Shown here in pieces: positions 16,357 through 24,799 of a stretch of 32,378 bases of DNA; position 1 is the first letter of the stretch, and every line of letters begins with the position of its first letter. The stretch is from contig JAISMF010000065.1 in assembly GCA_031276865.1 (NCBI GenBank), positions 1-32,378 of the forward strand. The letters are read 5' to 3'. A program made the position numbers and the translations under genes. Source of the DNA: Deltaproteobacteria bacterium (GTDB lineage: Bacteria > Desulfobacterota > Desulfarculia > Adiutricales > Adiutricaceae). A model generated the notes under the pieces. The model ran no database searches and was not told where the DNA came from. It saw only the letters and a program-made list of their open reading frames with translations.

Positions 16357-16845
16357 ATGGACAACAAGCTTTTAACTCTGGAAGAGGCCCTTCACCAAAG
16401 AGAAAACCTAAGGGAGCTGGGGCGGACCCTGGTTTTCACCAACGGCTGTTTCGACCTTCTGCATCCCGGACATCTGAGTTATCTGGCGGAGGCGAAACAC
16501 CTCGGAAACGCCCTCTTTGTGGGACTCAACTCCGATTCCTCCGCCCGGGGCCTCAAGGGACCCAAGCGGCCCGTCAACAATGAAAAGGACCGGGCCCTGA
16601 TGCTCTCCGGCCTTTACATGGTGGACGCGGTCGTGATCTTTTCCGAGGACACCCCGGTAAAGCTGATAGAGGCCCTGAAACCCGACATTCTGGTCAAAGG
16701 CGGCGACTGGGCGGTTAAAGACATCGCCGGCGGAGAATTCACCCTCTCCCGGGGCGGGAAGGTACTCTCCCTCCCCTTCCTTCCCGGCTACAGCAGCACC
16801 GCCCTCATAAACAAAATAGCCGAGGCCTACGGAAAGGTCCCCTAA
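16357..16845 (+). CDS. rfaE2: D-glycero-beta-D-manno-heptose 1-phosphate adenylyltransferase (RfaE2)
   Basis: A 162-residue nucleotidyltransferase that transfers AMP from ATP to heptose 1-phosphate, giving ADP-heptose for the lipopolysaccharide inner core. The cytidylyltransferase-type HxGH motif lies in FTNGCFDLLHPGHLSYL (H36, H39), and KGGDW is near residue 112. GYSSTALI near the C-terminus is typical. In enterobacteria this activity is the C-terminal half of the bifunctional HldE; here it is a stand-alone protein, as in many other Gram-negatives, so a separate heptose kinase must be elsewhere. The ATG at 16357 is chosen because the conserved domain begins right after it; the upstream ribosome binding site is weak. 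A GAAA-loop hairpin follows the stop. Confidence 0.9.
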   Translation: MDNKLLTLEEALHQRENLRELGRTLVFTNGCFDLLHPGHLSYLAEAKHLGNALFVGLNSDSSARGLKGPKRPVNNEKDRALMLSGLYMVDAVVIFSEDTPVKLIEALKPDILVKGGDWAVKDIAGGEFTLSRGGKVLSLPFLPGYSSTALINKIAEAYGKVP

Positions 16846-16918
16846 GACGCTTTTCCCGGACTTCCCTCTCCAAATCATCCGGCCGGAAAACTCCCGGCGA
16901 AACTATCATCCACCCTTT

Positions 16919-16944
16919 CCGGAACCCCCGAAAGGGGGTTCCGG
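16919..16944 (+). terminator. Hairpin with GAAA tetraloop after rfaE2
   Basis: CCGGAACCCCC and GGGGGTTCCGG pair perfectly over 11 bases around a GAAA tetraloop, 74 bases after the rfaE2 stop and 35 before the J-domain gene. It has no U-tract, so it is a terminator or an mRNA-stability element. Confidence 0.6.
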
Positions 16945-16979
16945 CCCGCCCCTCCTTCTATAAACACGGCAGCCTCCCG

Positions 16980-18092
16980 ATGACGTCCTCCAAAGAGCAG
17001 AATTTCTACAAGGCCCTGGAAGTCTCCGATAAGGTCAAACCGGAAGAGCTGCGGGCGGCCTACCTCAAACTGGCCTTGAAGTGGCACCCGGATCGCAATC
17101 CCGGGGACGGCGCCGCCGAGGAGCGCTTCAAGCTCTTGAGCCAGGCCTACGCCGTGCTCCGCGACCCCAAGGCCAGGGCCCGCTACGACAGGCTGCTGGC
17201 CCGAAAGGCCGGAAAAAAACGGCAGGCGAGGCCGGCGCCCCCCCGTCCCGCCCAGGGACCCAAACCCGTCAACCCGGCGAACGTCTACACCGCGGGCGCC
17301 GGAGGCTACGGGCCTCCGCCCCCCTCCAAAATGAAGCCCCGGACTCCTCCCGGGGCCGCGGACCCGCCAAAGGGGCCCTCCGTCTTCTCCCAGAGCGCCT
17401 CGGCCTACACCACCCGCCCGGAGGCCGTCTACACCAAAAATCCCCCCGGCGCCAAGGAAACCGGAGCCCGGAAAACTCCTCCGCCTCCGGCGGCCACCGC
17501 CGGAGGCGGAGGGGCGGGAACGGATCCTCTCAAAAACAAGGCGGAGGAGTCGAAAAAAGCGGCCGGAAGCCCCCTTAAAGCCGGGAGGAAAAACCAGGTG
17601 AAAGACCCGGAGGATATCGTCCTCACCTTTTTCACCACTCCCGACGGCCAGGTCTCGCTGAAAAAGATCAAAGAGGAGCTCACCAAAACCGGCCTGGGCG
17701 CGAATCCCCCGGTCCTGGACAAACTCAATGAGAAGAGCCCTAAAAGATCCGCCTTCCGGAACGTCGGCACCTCGCTCGCCAAAGGCCTGAGCGGCATCAA
17801 GCGCTTCTTCGTCGGAGCCCCCCTGGAGCGTTCCGGAGGGAAGGTGAGCGAATACGACCTCACCTTCGGCTTGGCCCTGAGCCCCGAGGCCGCTAAAAGC
17901 GGAACCACCGTGGATCTGCAGTACTACCAGGACGGCTTGGATCGGCACCTCTCCGTGAAAGTCCCGCCCAACACCCGGGAAAACAGCCGCCTGAGGCTCC
18001 CGGGCCAGGGAAACCTCAAACCCGATAAAACCAGAGGAGATCTGCTGCTCACCATCACCATACCCGGCAAATCCGGGACTTTTCCGCGTTGA
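16980..18092 (+). CDS. J-domain (DnaJ-like) co-chaperone with long low-complexity linker
   Basis: A 370-residue J-domain protein expected to stimulate the ATPase of a DnaK-type Hsp70. The J domain covers residues 6-70, with the catalytic HPD at 36-38 (LKWHPDRNPGD). A long Pro/Ala/Gly/Lys-rich, probably disordered linker (about 75-230) and a Lys-rich segment follow. The last 75 residues (from about 293) resemble one DnaJ C-terminal beta-domain (LSVKVPPNTRENSRLRLPGQ ... GDLLLTI). The cysteine-rich zinc finger and the G/F region of true DnaJ are missing, and only one C-terminal domain is evident instead of two. It is thus a CbpA-like or specialised J protein, not the housekeeping DnaJ. No strong ribosome binding site precedes the ATG. 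Confidence 0.85.
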   Translation: MTSSKEQNFYKALEVSDKVKPEELRAAYLKLALKWHPDRNPGDGAAEERFKLLSQAYAVLRDPKARARYDRLLARKAGKKRQARPAPPRPAQGPKPVNPANVYTAGAGGYGPPPPSKMKPRTPPGAADPPKGPSVFSQSASAYTTRPEAVYTKNPPGAKETGARKTPPPPAATAGGGGAGTDPLKNKAEESKKAAGSPLKAGRKNQVKDPEDIVLTFFTTPDGQVSLKKIKEELTKTGLGANPPVLDKLNEKSPKRSAFRNVGTSLAKGLSGIKRFFVGAPLERSGGKVSEYDLTFGLALSPEAAKSGTTVDLQYYQDGLDRHLSVKVPPNTRENSRLRLPGQGNLKPDKTRGDLLLTITIPGKSGTFPR

Positions 18093-18365
18093 AAAGCCCT
18101 CCCCGGGACGCTCGAGGCGGCCCGAGGCCGGCGCGGAACGGAGACCCGTCTCTTTTCCGCCCGGGCGGGAGGCTTTGAAAGCCTCCCCGAAAAACCCCCT
18201 TACTTCCCGACAATCCTCCCCTCGCCATCCCGACGCCACAGCCGCGGGAACCCCGGCTCCCGAATCGGGAGGCGGGGATATTGGCCCCTTTTCCCTCCGC
18301 CTCCTCCTATTACAGATAAAAAAACACTTTTTACAAAAAAATAACCTTTTTTTCCGCCCGGAAAC

Positions 18366-18393
18366 TTGCTATTCGCCCGGCCCGGGCTATAAT
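18366..18393 (+). promoter_or_regulatory. Sigma-70-type promoter of the 54-residue gene
   Basis: TTGCTA (18366-18371) and a consensus TATAAT (18388-18393) are separated by 16 bases, inside an otherwise GC-rich stretch. Transcription would begin near 18400 and give a leader of about 120 bases. The leader holds two small hairpins (CGCCCTTAAACGGGCG near 18437 and CACCCGCCGGGTG near 18473) before the ribosome binding site. Confidence 0.65.
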
Positions 18394-18519
18394 GTCTCAA
18401 AGCGGTTCGGGGAGAAAGTCTCTCAGGATCGCTTTTCGCCCTTAAACGGGCGTTTCGGCCGCAAACATCCAACACCCGCCGGGTGATTCATCCGGAGACG
18501 GGAAACAAAGGAGTAAATA

Positions 18520-18684
18520 ATGACCAGACATATCTTATTCAACAAACAGGCCCATTTGGGCTCCATTCGCAGATTCCTCACCCTCAACATCGTTAGGTGG
18601 GTGAGATTCTTCCAGGCTGACAACCCGGCCCTCTTCAACGGCGGGCGCCACCGCTCCGACCAGAATCACAAAGACGAAGACTAA
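18520..18684 (+). CDS. Small basic protein of unknown function (54 residues)
   Basis: The frame MTRHILFNKQ ... HRSDQNHKDED is 54 residues long. It is supported by a strong ribosome binding site (AAAGGAG at 18508-18514, five bases before the ATG), a consensus promoter about 130 bases upstream and two terminator hairpins directly downstream, so it forms its own transcription unit. The N-terminal two thirds is basic, with hydrophobic residues in helical spacing (LGSIRRFLTLNIVRWVRFF); the tail is polar and ends in acidic residues. There is no signal peptide or cysteine. No family was recognised. It could be a small regulatory, membrane-associated or ribosome-associated protein. The reading frame may instead be part of a structured RNA. 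Confidence 0.6.
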   Translation: MTRHILFNKQAHLGSIRRFLTLNIVRWVRFFQADNPALFNGGRHRSDQNHKDED

Positions 18685-18688
18685 CATT

Positions 18689-18714
18689 AGGCTCCACCCC
18701 TTCCAGGGGAGCCT
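18689..18714 (+). terminator. First hairpin after the 54-residue gene
   Basis: AGGCTCC pairs with GGAGCCT, with additional C-G pairs inside, four bases after the stop. TTTT follows at 18721. Confidence 0.6.
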
Positions 18715-18784
18715 CTAAGCTTTTCCGCTTATTAACTCAAAGCCGCCCTCAAAGCGGCCTGAAGTCAGGTTTTAGAAAGAACGG

Positions 18785-18821
18785 CCTTTCCTTCCCACTT
18801 AAGGAAGTGAAAGGTTTTTTT
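18785..18821 (+). terminator. Rho-independent terminator
   Basis: CCTTTCCTTCC pairs with GGAAGTGAAAGG (one bulged T) around CACTTAA, and seven T residues follow at 18815-18821. This is the clearest intrinsic terminator in the window, and it closes the transcript of the 54-residue gene. Confidence 0.8.
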
Positions 18822-19260
18822 ACGCCTTCGTCCGGTCGAGTATCAATTGCGAAGTTTCAAATGGCAGGTATCATGCTTGAACGATTGACGCCATTCGTCT
18901 CGCTCTTTATGAAGAAACTATGTATACGTTTAGAGTAGAGTTTGTCGCTAATATTCAAAAAGACACAACCTAGCGCTTAGAACAATTAGCAATAAAATTA
19001 TGCATGAAATTGATGAGTTTATCGTTAAGACCTCAAGATGATTGAATTTTTGCGTCAAAATTGTTATGCGTTTATACGTCTAAAAGATATACAACTCATA
19101 ATAGCTTAAACGCATAACAGATATATGCGTATTCTTCATATTAATTCAGTAGTTGGCAACCGTAGTAATTTGCTATCGCAAATCTATAAACTATGCGCTA
19201 ATAGTCAAAGGAGCGGTACAATAGTTTAAACTATAATGAATACATTTTTAAAGTATGAAC
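18822..19260. other. Non-coding AT-rich stretch with an inverted repeat
   Basis: The region lies between convergent genes, and no intact gene was found. GTTATGCGTTTA (19063-19074) and TAAACGCATAAC (19107-19118) form a perfect 12-bp inverted repeat with a 32-base interval. Short open stretches (for example MHEIDEFIVKTSR near 19000) may be remnants of a lost gene but cannot be identified. Confidence 0.4.
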
Positions 19261-22200
19261 TTATGAAGAAAGACCAAAAAAAGTTTCAAAAAAATCTTTT
19301 AGTTTGGTAATTACTCGTTCTTTAATTGATACCCTGTCAACATTACTTGAAAATCTTGGTATGGGAGGTAAAATATTATCAATTTCCGTACCTGTGGTCT
19401 TCAAAGTCTCATCCCGAAGAGCGTTCTCCATAAATTGTATAGTTTCATCTTTTTTGAGATTTTCAGAATTAATGATGTCTAAAATATCTTTATCTCGGTT
19501 TGTTTGAACAAATTTCTTCCATTGTGAATCAACATCTTCATCTGAATTCAATTTCTGAACAAATTGTTCAATAAGCTTTTTCTTACTTCGAAGTTGCAGG
19601 CTGGAATTTATAGCTTTTTGTATTTTTACAAGTAATTCTTTATCACTAAAATTACCTTTGTGATACATTGAGACAAGCAGAAGAATATAATCAATGTTGA
19701 CTTCAACTTGTCTGACTAGCTCTATCTCGAAAACAAGGTCATCATTAATATCTTCTCGTTCAGAGTTTCTTTGTTTCCTGTACTTTTGGAAGAAATCAAG
19801 ATATATGCTATGAAAATCCTGAAAATCCTTATCATCCAGTATTTTATTGGTTTCAAACTCATCAAAAGAATCTAAAATATTTTTCAAACGTAGTATAGAA
19901 TTATAAAGCCTGATAAATTCCTTTTCAGCTGCTTCTCCTAGTATAGTTTCTTTCTGTGAATAATTTTCTTTCAATTCGTTGATAAGTTCCACGTACCCTT
20001 TGACATGATTTCCATCAGCATCATCATAACCGTAGTAATACTCATCATAGGATTTTAGTAAAATAATTCCACCAGCATCTTTATCACCAAAAAGAGCTAA
20101 TGCTTCATCCATGGCAGGTTTTAGATCACGAAAACAGATAATATTACCAAACTTTTTTACTGAATTTAAAATACGGTTTGTTCTCGAAAAGGCCTGCATT
20201 AACCCGTGTAACCGAAGGTCTTTGTCCACCCATAGAGTATTGAGCGTAGTAGCATCGAAACCAGTAAGAAACATATTGACAACAACCAGAATGTCAAGCT
20301 CTCTTTTTTTCACTCTATCGGATACATCTTTATAATAATTTTGAAACTTTTCCGCTGAGGTATCAAAATTTGTAGTGAAAAGTATATTATAATCATCAAT
20401 GGCGGCATCAAGAAAATCTCGTGAAGACTTATCAAGATTATCTGGTTCTAATGTCTCATCAAAAACCCCTTCGTCAGGGTCATCTTCATTAGCGCTGAAA
20501 CTGTAAATTATACCTACTTTAAGATTGCTATTTGTTTCCTCAATTTGACGTTTCAACTCGGTATAATACTTTTTAGCCATGTCTATTGAGGATACAGCGA
20601 AAAGAGAATTGAATCCAGATGGACGCTTTAAATGAATATTATAAAAATTTTGTTTACGTTTAGTTTTCTTATCAAAATTCGCAAGTATATATTCAATTAT
20701 TTGTTTTACTCTTTCTGGCGAAGATAAAGCTCTTTGAACGTCAATATTTTTGATCTTTGCGTCATCAATTTCATCTTTAGGTTTCAGCGTATTAATGAAG
20801 TCAACTTTAAATGGAAGGACATTTTGATCATCAATAGCGTTGACTACAGTGTATGAATGCAGCTTATCCCCAAATGCTTGCTCGGTAGTTTTTAATGTGA
20901 TATTTCCAGAATTGCTGGCGTTTTGGGGAAAAATTGGAGTGCCGGTGAAACCGAATATGTGATACTTTTTAAATGAATTGACGATATTTGATCGCATATC
21001 ACCAAATTGAGAACGGTGGCATTCATCAAAAATAATAACCACATGTTTTTTATAAATATCATGTTTAGCGTTATTAGAGACTAATCGTGATAACTTTTGA
21101 ATTGTTGTTATAATAATTTTAACTTCTGGATTTTCAAGTTGCTTTTTCAAAATTTTAGTTGAAGAGTTGCTATTCGCGGAACCTTTCTCAAACTTGTCAT
21201 ATTCACGCATAGTCTGATAGTCAAGATCTTTACGATCCACAATAAACATAACTTTATCGATAGGATAATCTGTTTGCAGGTTACAAGCTAGTTGCGCAGC
21301 TTTAAATGACGTTAAAGTCTTGCCAGAACCCGTTGTATGCCATATATACCCACCTGCTTCTAAAGAACCAAGTTTATCTTTGTAATTTGTGGAACATACA
21401 ATACGGTTTAAAATGCGCTCTGTCGCGGCAATCTGATATGGACGCATGACAAGTAAGAGATTGTCCACTGTAAATACACAATATCTTGTCAGGATAGGCA
21501 ATAAAGTATGTTTTGCGAAAAAAGTTCTTGTAAAGTCAACCAGATCAGAAATGCGGTTATTGTTGGCATCAGCCCAGTAACTTGTGAATTCAAAACTGTT
21601 ACTTGTATTTTTGCCTTTCCGTCTTCCGCTTTCGTTCAGTTCTTTGATATGGCTATCACGAGTAGTATTGGAATAATATTTTGTTTCCGTGCCATTAGAG
21701 ATCACAAAAAGCTGAACATATTCAAACAAGCCAGAACCAGCCCAAAAACTGTCACGTTGGTAGCGTTTGATTTGATTAAACGCTTCTTTGAGAGCTACAC
21801 CTCTTCGTTTAAGCTCAATATGAACAAGTGGCAATCCATTGACCAAAATAGTTACATCATAACGAGTAGGATGATTCCCTGATATTTGCTCATATTGATT
21901 TATAACTTGAAGGTTATTTTCGTGGATATTTGCCTTATTGATGAGTGTTATATTCTCAGAAGTTCCATCATCTCTTTTAAGGACTTGAACATGATCTTCC
22001 TGAATTCTACGAGTTTTTTCGACAATTCCATCAGTAGTATTAGCTACAATGCTTTTAAAAAATTGTTCCCATTCTGATTCTGAAAATATTATGCTGTTTA
22101 AATTTTCTAATTGACGGCGTAAATTCGATATTAAGTCAGGTTCGGTTGAAATTGTAAGATATTGATAACCTTGCTCTTTCAATTTGGCAATAAAATCCTG

Positions 22201-22305
22201 TTCAAGCTCATATTCGCTTTGATAGGTCACAGAATTATCTTGAACGGGTGTATATTCCGAAACTACAGTTTCCTTATCGGATTGTATAATAATATTGTAA
22301 CTCAT
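19261..22305 (-). CDS. hsdR: Type I restriction enzyme R subunit (HsdR, EcoR124-like)
   Basis: A 1014-residue motor/nuclease subunit of a type I restriction-modification complex; it translocates DNA using ATP and cuts far from the recognition site. The nuclease core D150 ... E164-x-K166 (RYDVTI ... HIELKR) falls almost exactly where EcoR124I has D151/E165/K167. Helicase motifs follow: HTTGSGKT at 323-330, DECH at 427-430 and FGFTGTP soon after. A C-terminal helical domain that would contact HsdM completes it. The length is close to EcoR124I. No frame damage is seen. The AT-rich codon use indicates transfer. It lies downstream of hsdM and a broken hsdS. Without a specificity subunit it should have no target unless one is supplied from elsewhere. 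Confidence 0.93.
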   Translation of the reverse strand: MSYNIIIQSDKETVVSEYTPVQDNSVTYQSEYELEQDFIAKLKEQGYQYLTISTEPDLISNLRRQLENLNSIIFSESEWEQFFKSIVANTTDGIVEKTRRIQEDHVQVLKRDDGTSENITLINKANIHENNLQVINQYEQISGNHPTRYDVTILVNGLPLVHIELKRRGVALKEAFNQIKRYQRDSFWAGSGLFEYVQLFVISNGTETKYYSNTTRDSHIKELNESGRRKGKNTSNSFEFTSYWADANNNRISDLVDFTRTFFAKHTLLPILTRYCVFTVDNLLLVMRPYQIAATERILNRIVCSTNYKDKLGSLEAGGYIWHTTGSGKTLTSFKAAQLACNLQTDYPIDKVMFIVDRKDLDYQTMREYDKFEKGSANSNSSTKILKKQLENPEVKIIITTIQKLSRLVSNNAKHDIYKKHVVIIFDECHRSQFGDMRSNIVNSFKKYHIFGFTGTPIFPQNASNSGNITLKTTEQAFGDKLHSYTVVNAIDDQNVLPFKVDFINTLKPKDEIDDAKIKNIDVQRALSSPERVKQIIEYILANFDKKTKRKQNFYNIHLKRPSGFNSLFAVSSIDMAKKYYTELKRQIEETNSNLKVGIIYSFSANEDDPDEGVFDETLEPDNLDKSSRDFLDAAIDDYNILFTTNFDTSAEKFQNYYKDVSDRVKKRELDILVVVNMFLTGFDATTLNTLWVDKDLRLHGLMQAFSRTNRILNSVKKFGNIICFRDLKPAMDEALALFGDKDAGGIILLKSYDEYYYGYDDADGNHVKGYVELINELKENYSQKETILGEAAEKEFIRLYNSILRLKNILDSFDEFETNKILDDKDFQDFHSIYLDFFQKYRKQRNSEREDINDDLVFEIELVRQVEVNIDYILLLVSMYHKGNFSDKELLVKIQKAINSSLQLRSKKKLIEQFVQKLNSDEDVDSQWKKFVQTNRDKDILDIINSENLKKDETIQFMENALRDETLKTTGTEIDNILPPIPRFSSNVDRVSIKERVITKLKDFFETFFGLSS

Positions 22306-22370
22306 TTTGTCTTTTGAAATGTTAGTAGCTGTTCCCTCGGGAAAAAAATATTATGAAAAACCAGAGATGA

Positions 22371-22739
22371 TTATTGGTATATGAAGGCAAAATCAAAACA
22401 AAAACTAATTAAATATAGAGGATAACCTATATCTCCCATTAAAACTGAAGATAATCAACACTCTTCACTTGTTTCGGAAGAACCAGTGAAAAGAATGTCA
22501 TTTACAGCTACCCTCCGTTGTTTTTTAAATGGCTCGATAGTAACTAAACCTAAAACTGATGTATCAACGGCAAGATTGGAAAAAACATTTAAGTAGGTTA
22601 TAAACTTTGAATTATCTTGATTAAATTCATTAATTGATTTTCCAGTCAAACCACCGTAATAATCTATAAGTTCACCCATTGGCTGAAATGTAACTCCATT
22701 CGGAAAAAGTTCAGCTATCAAATTTTGAAGTTTACTCAT
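22371..22739 (-). pseudogene. hsdS: Type I specificity subunit HsdS, stop codon plus deletion
   Basis: From the ATG at 22739, the frame codes the usual HsdS opening (MSKLQNLIAELFPNGVTFQP) and the beginning of the first target-recognition domain. It ends at TGA 22457-22455 after GSSETSEEC. The same frame then continues with LSSVLMGDIGYPLYLISFCF and stops at 22373-22371. This continuation matches the expected sequence of intact HsdS proteins just after GSSET-EEC, so the TGA is a point mutation inside the gene. A larger deletion has also removed the rest of the first recognition domain, the central helix and the whole second recognition domain (an intact HsdS has about 400 residues). The start overlaps the hsdM stop by eight bases. 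Confidence 0.85.
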
Positions 22740-24306
22740 GGCTTGTATTTTCAATTTTGGCGATGATGATAGCTATATCTTTTCTGAGCTTATCTTCTCT
22801 TGCAACAATTGTTTCAATTTCAGCATTCAATTTCTTTATATCAACAGCTTTACGTGTATCTTCCTGTTCAACATATGAACTAACAGTAAGATTGTATTCG
22901 TTATCCGCAATATCTTTATTCGTTACTAGTTTGCAGAAATAACTTACATCCTTTTTATCTATGTATGCTTTGAGAATATTGTTAATGTTCTCATCGGTTA
23001 GTTTATTGTTATTTGTAACTTTAACACATTCAGCTGAAGCGTTGATGAATAAAGTTTTGTTTTTATCTTTTGATTTTTTCAAAACCATAATGCAAGTAGC
23101 AATAGATGTTCCAAAAAATAAGTTATCAGAAAGCTGTATCACGCAATCAACGAAGTTGTTATCAATCAAGTATTTGCGGATTTGTCTTTCGGCTCCTGTA
23201 CGATAAAGTATACCAGGGAAACATACTATCGCAGCTGTGCCATTCGTTGCGAGCCATGATAAACTATGCATAATAAAAGCTAAATCAGCTTTAGATTTAG
23301 GAGCTAACACACCCGCAGGTGAAAACCTAGGATCATTGATTAACAACTGATTGTCGTTCCCTGCCCATGAAATCGAATACGGCGGATTACTTACAATCGC
23401 TTCAAAAGGTTCATCATCATAATGTTGCGGATCTGTAAGCGTATCGCCATGAGCTATGTTAAATTTATCAAAATCGATATCATGCAGGAACATATTGATC
23501 CGGCATAAGTTATACGTGGTTATGTTGATTTCCTGACCGAAAAAACCTTGCCTGACTTTGTTTTTTCCAAGAATTTTTGCGAATTTAAGCAACAATGAAC
23601 CTGAACCGCATGCGGGATCATAAACTTTATTAACTTTATTTCTACCAACTAACGTTATCCTAGTTAAAAGTTCCGACACTTCCTGCGGAGTATAGAATTC
23701 CCCACCTGATTTTCCCGCATTGCTTGCGTACATGGCCATCAGGTACTCATAAGCATCGCCAAAAGCGTCAATATTATTGTCCTGATAGTTACCCAGTTTC
23801 ATTTCACCAACGCCGTTGATAAGCTTCACAAGGCTTCCGTTACGTTTATGTAATGTTCCACCTAGTTTATTACTGTTAACGTCAAAGTCGTCAAACAGAC
23901 CTGCGAAATCTCCTTCGCTTTCAGTTCCTTTCGCGGAGTTTTCAATGTTTTTAAACGCACGCTGCAGGGTCACGTTCAGGTTGTCGTCCTGCGCCGCACG
24001 TTTACGGACGTTTTCAAACAATTCGCTTGGAAGAATAAAAAATCCTTTGGTCTGAACGATGTCATCTTTAGCTTGTATTGCTTTCTTGTCCTTAAGACTG
24101 GCGTAATCGAAGCCAGGATCCCCCGCTTCATGTTCGCCTTTATTGATATAATTGGTAAGATTTTCAGAGATATACCGATAAAACATCATGCCAAGGACAT
24201 AATGCTTAAAATCCCAGCCATCAACGCTACCACGTAGATCGTTGGCGATTCCCCATATTGTCCTATGGAGTTCGGCGCGCTCTTGTTCTTTTTTGTTATC
24301 TGCCAA
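22732..24306 (-). CDS. hsdM: Type I DNA methyltransferase M subunit (HsdM, N6-adenine)
   Basis: A 524-residue methyltransferase subunit that, with HsdS, methylates adenine at N6. SAM-binding motif I is VYDPACGSGSLLL at about 228-240, and the catalytic motif IV NPPYS is at 307-311. The N-terminal four-helix HsdM domain (HRTIWGIANDLRGSVDGWDF) is complete, and the C-terminus (KKLNAEIETIVAREDKLRKD) forms the usual helices. Length and order (hsdM-hsdS-hsdR) are normal for this type. The start is TTG at 24306, judged from the conserved MADNKKEQERAELHR opening of the family; only a short AAGG lies before it. The gene is intact, but with HsdS broken no sequence-specific methylation is expected from this locus alone. 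Confidence 0.93.
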   Translation of the reverse strand: MADNKKEQERAELHRTIWGIANDLRGSVDGWDFKHYVLGMMFYRYISENLTNYINKGEHEAGDPGFDYASLKDKKAIQAKDDIVQTKGFFILPSELFENVRKRAAQDDNLNVTLQRAFKNIENSAKGTESEGDFAGLFDDFDVNSNKLGGTLHKRNGSLVKLINGVGEMKLGNYQDNNIDAFGDAYEYLMAMYASNAGKSGGEFYTPQEVSELLTRITLVGRNKVNKVYDPACGSGSLLLKFAKILGKNKVRQGFFGQEINITTYNLCRINMFLHDIDFDKFNIAHGDTLTDPQHYDDEPFEAIVSNPPYSISWAGNDNQLLINDPRFSPAGVLAPKSKADLAFIMHSLSWLATNGTAAIVCFPGILYRTGAERQIRKYLIDNNFVDCVIQLSDNLFFGTSIATCIMVLKKSKDKNKTLFINASAECVKVTNNNKLTDENINNILKAYIDKKDVSYFCKLVTNKDIADNEYNLTVSSYVEQEDTRKAVDIKKLNAEIETIVAREDKLRKDIAIIIAKIENTSHE

Positions 24307-24713
24307 AACCTTGCCTAAATTAGGAGTTCTTTCGTGTTCGAAAAGCGGTGGACTATGTGATTATCTATAAAAAAATCGCCGTGTTAGTCTGGACATCAAT
24401 AAAATCAGCATTTAAATTCCTGTAAAAGCGCCAATTTATCGACTTTCTCGTTGCCAACGGAGCCAAGGAACAATTTCTTATATAACTCGTCCCTTGATTT
24501 GTCAAGAAAAATCAGATAAACAGGCTTAGCGGATTAATAAATAAAAAAAATTTGAAATATTTAAATTCAAGACTAATATTTATGATATTTTTATATCCAG
24601 TAATATATAATTAATCTTAAATATATCAAAATTTATTATTTATTAAAATATACACTTTAAATATATTTATAATTGTAATATAAATTTAATCACTACAATT
24701 CTAAATAATTATT
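24307..24713. other. Upstream region of the hsd operon, AT-rich
   Basis: No gene is visible. The hsdM promoter should lie in 24310-24420 on the minus strand, but no convincing -35/-10 pair was picked. From about 24530 the DNA is extremely AT-rich with short tandem ATATTTAAAT-like runs, ending at the ISL3 left end. Confidence 0.4.
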
Positions 24714-24799
24714 GGTTCTTCGGACTTCGGCGATCAACCTTCCAACTACTATATATAGCATTATTGACATGACGGTTAGAATAGTGTAGAAATAATCAT

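Noticed and set aside
16875..18239. A 454-codon minus-strand frame over the J-domain gene
   Set aside because: Gly/Arg-rich antisense frame of a GC-rich gene; the plus-strand frame has the HPD motif.
18400..18720. tmRNA or another known structured RNA, because of a promoter-leader-short frame-terminator layout ending near GGCTCCACC
   Set aside because: No tRNA-like ends, no T-loop sequence and no tag-like peptide; the strong ribosome binding site and 54-codon frame favour an mRNA.
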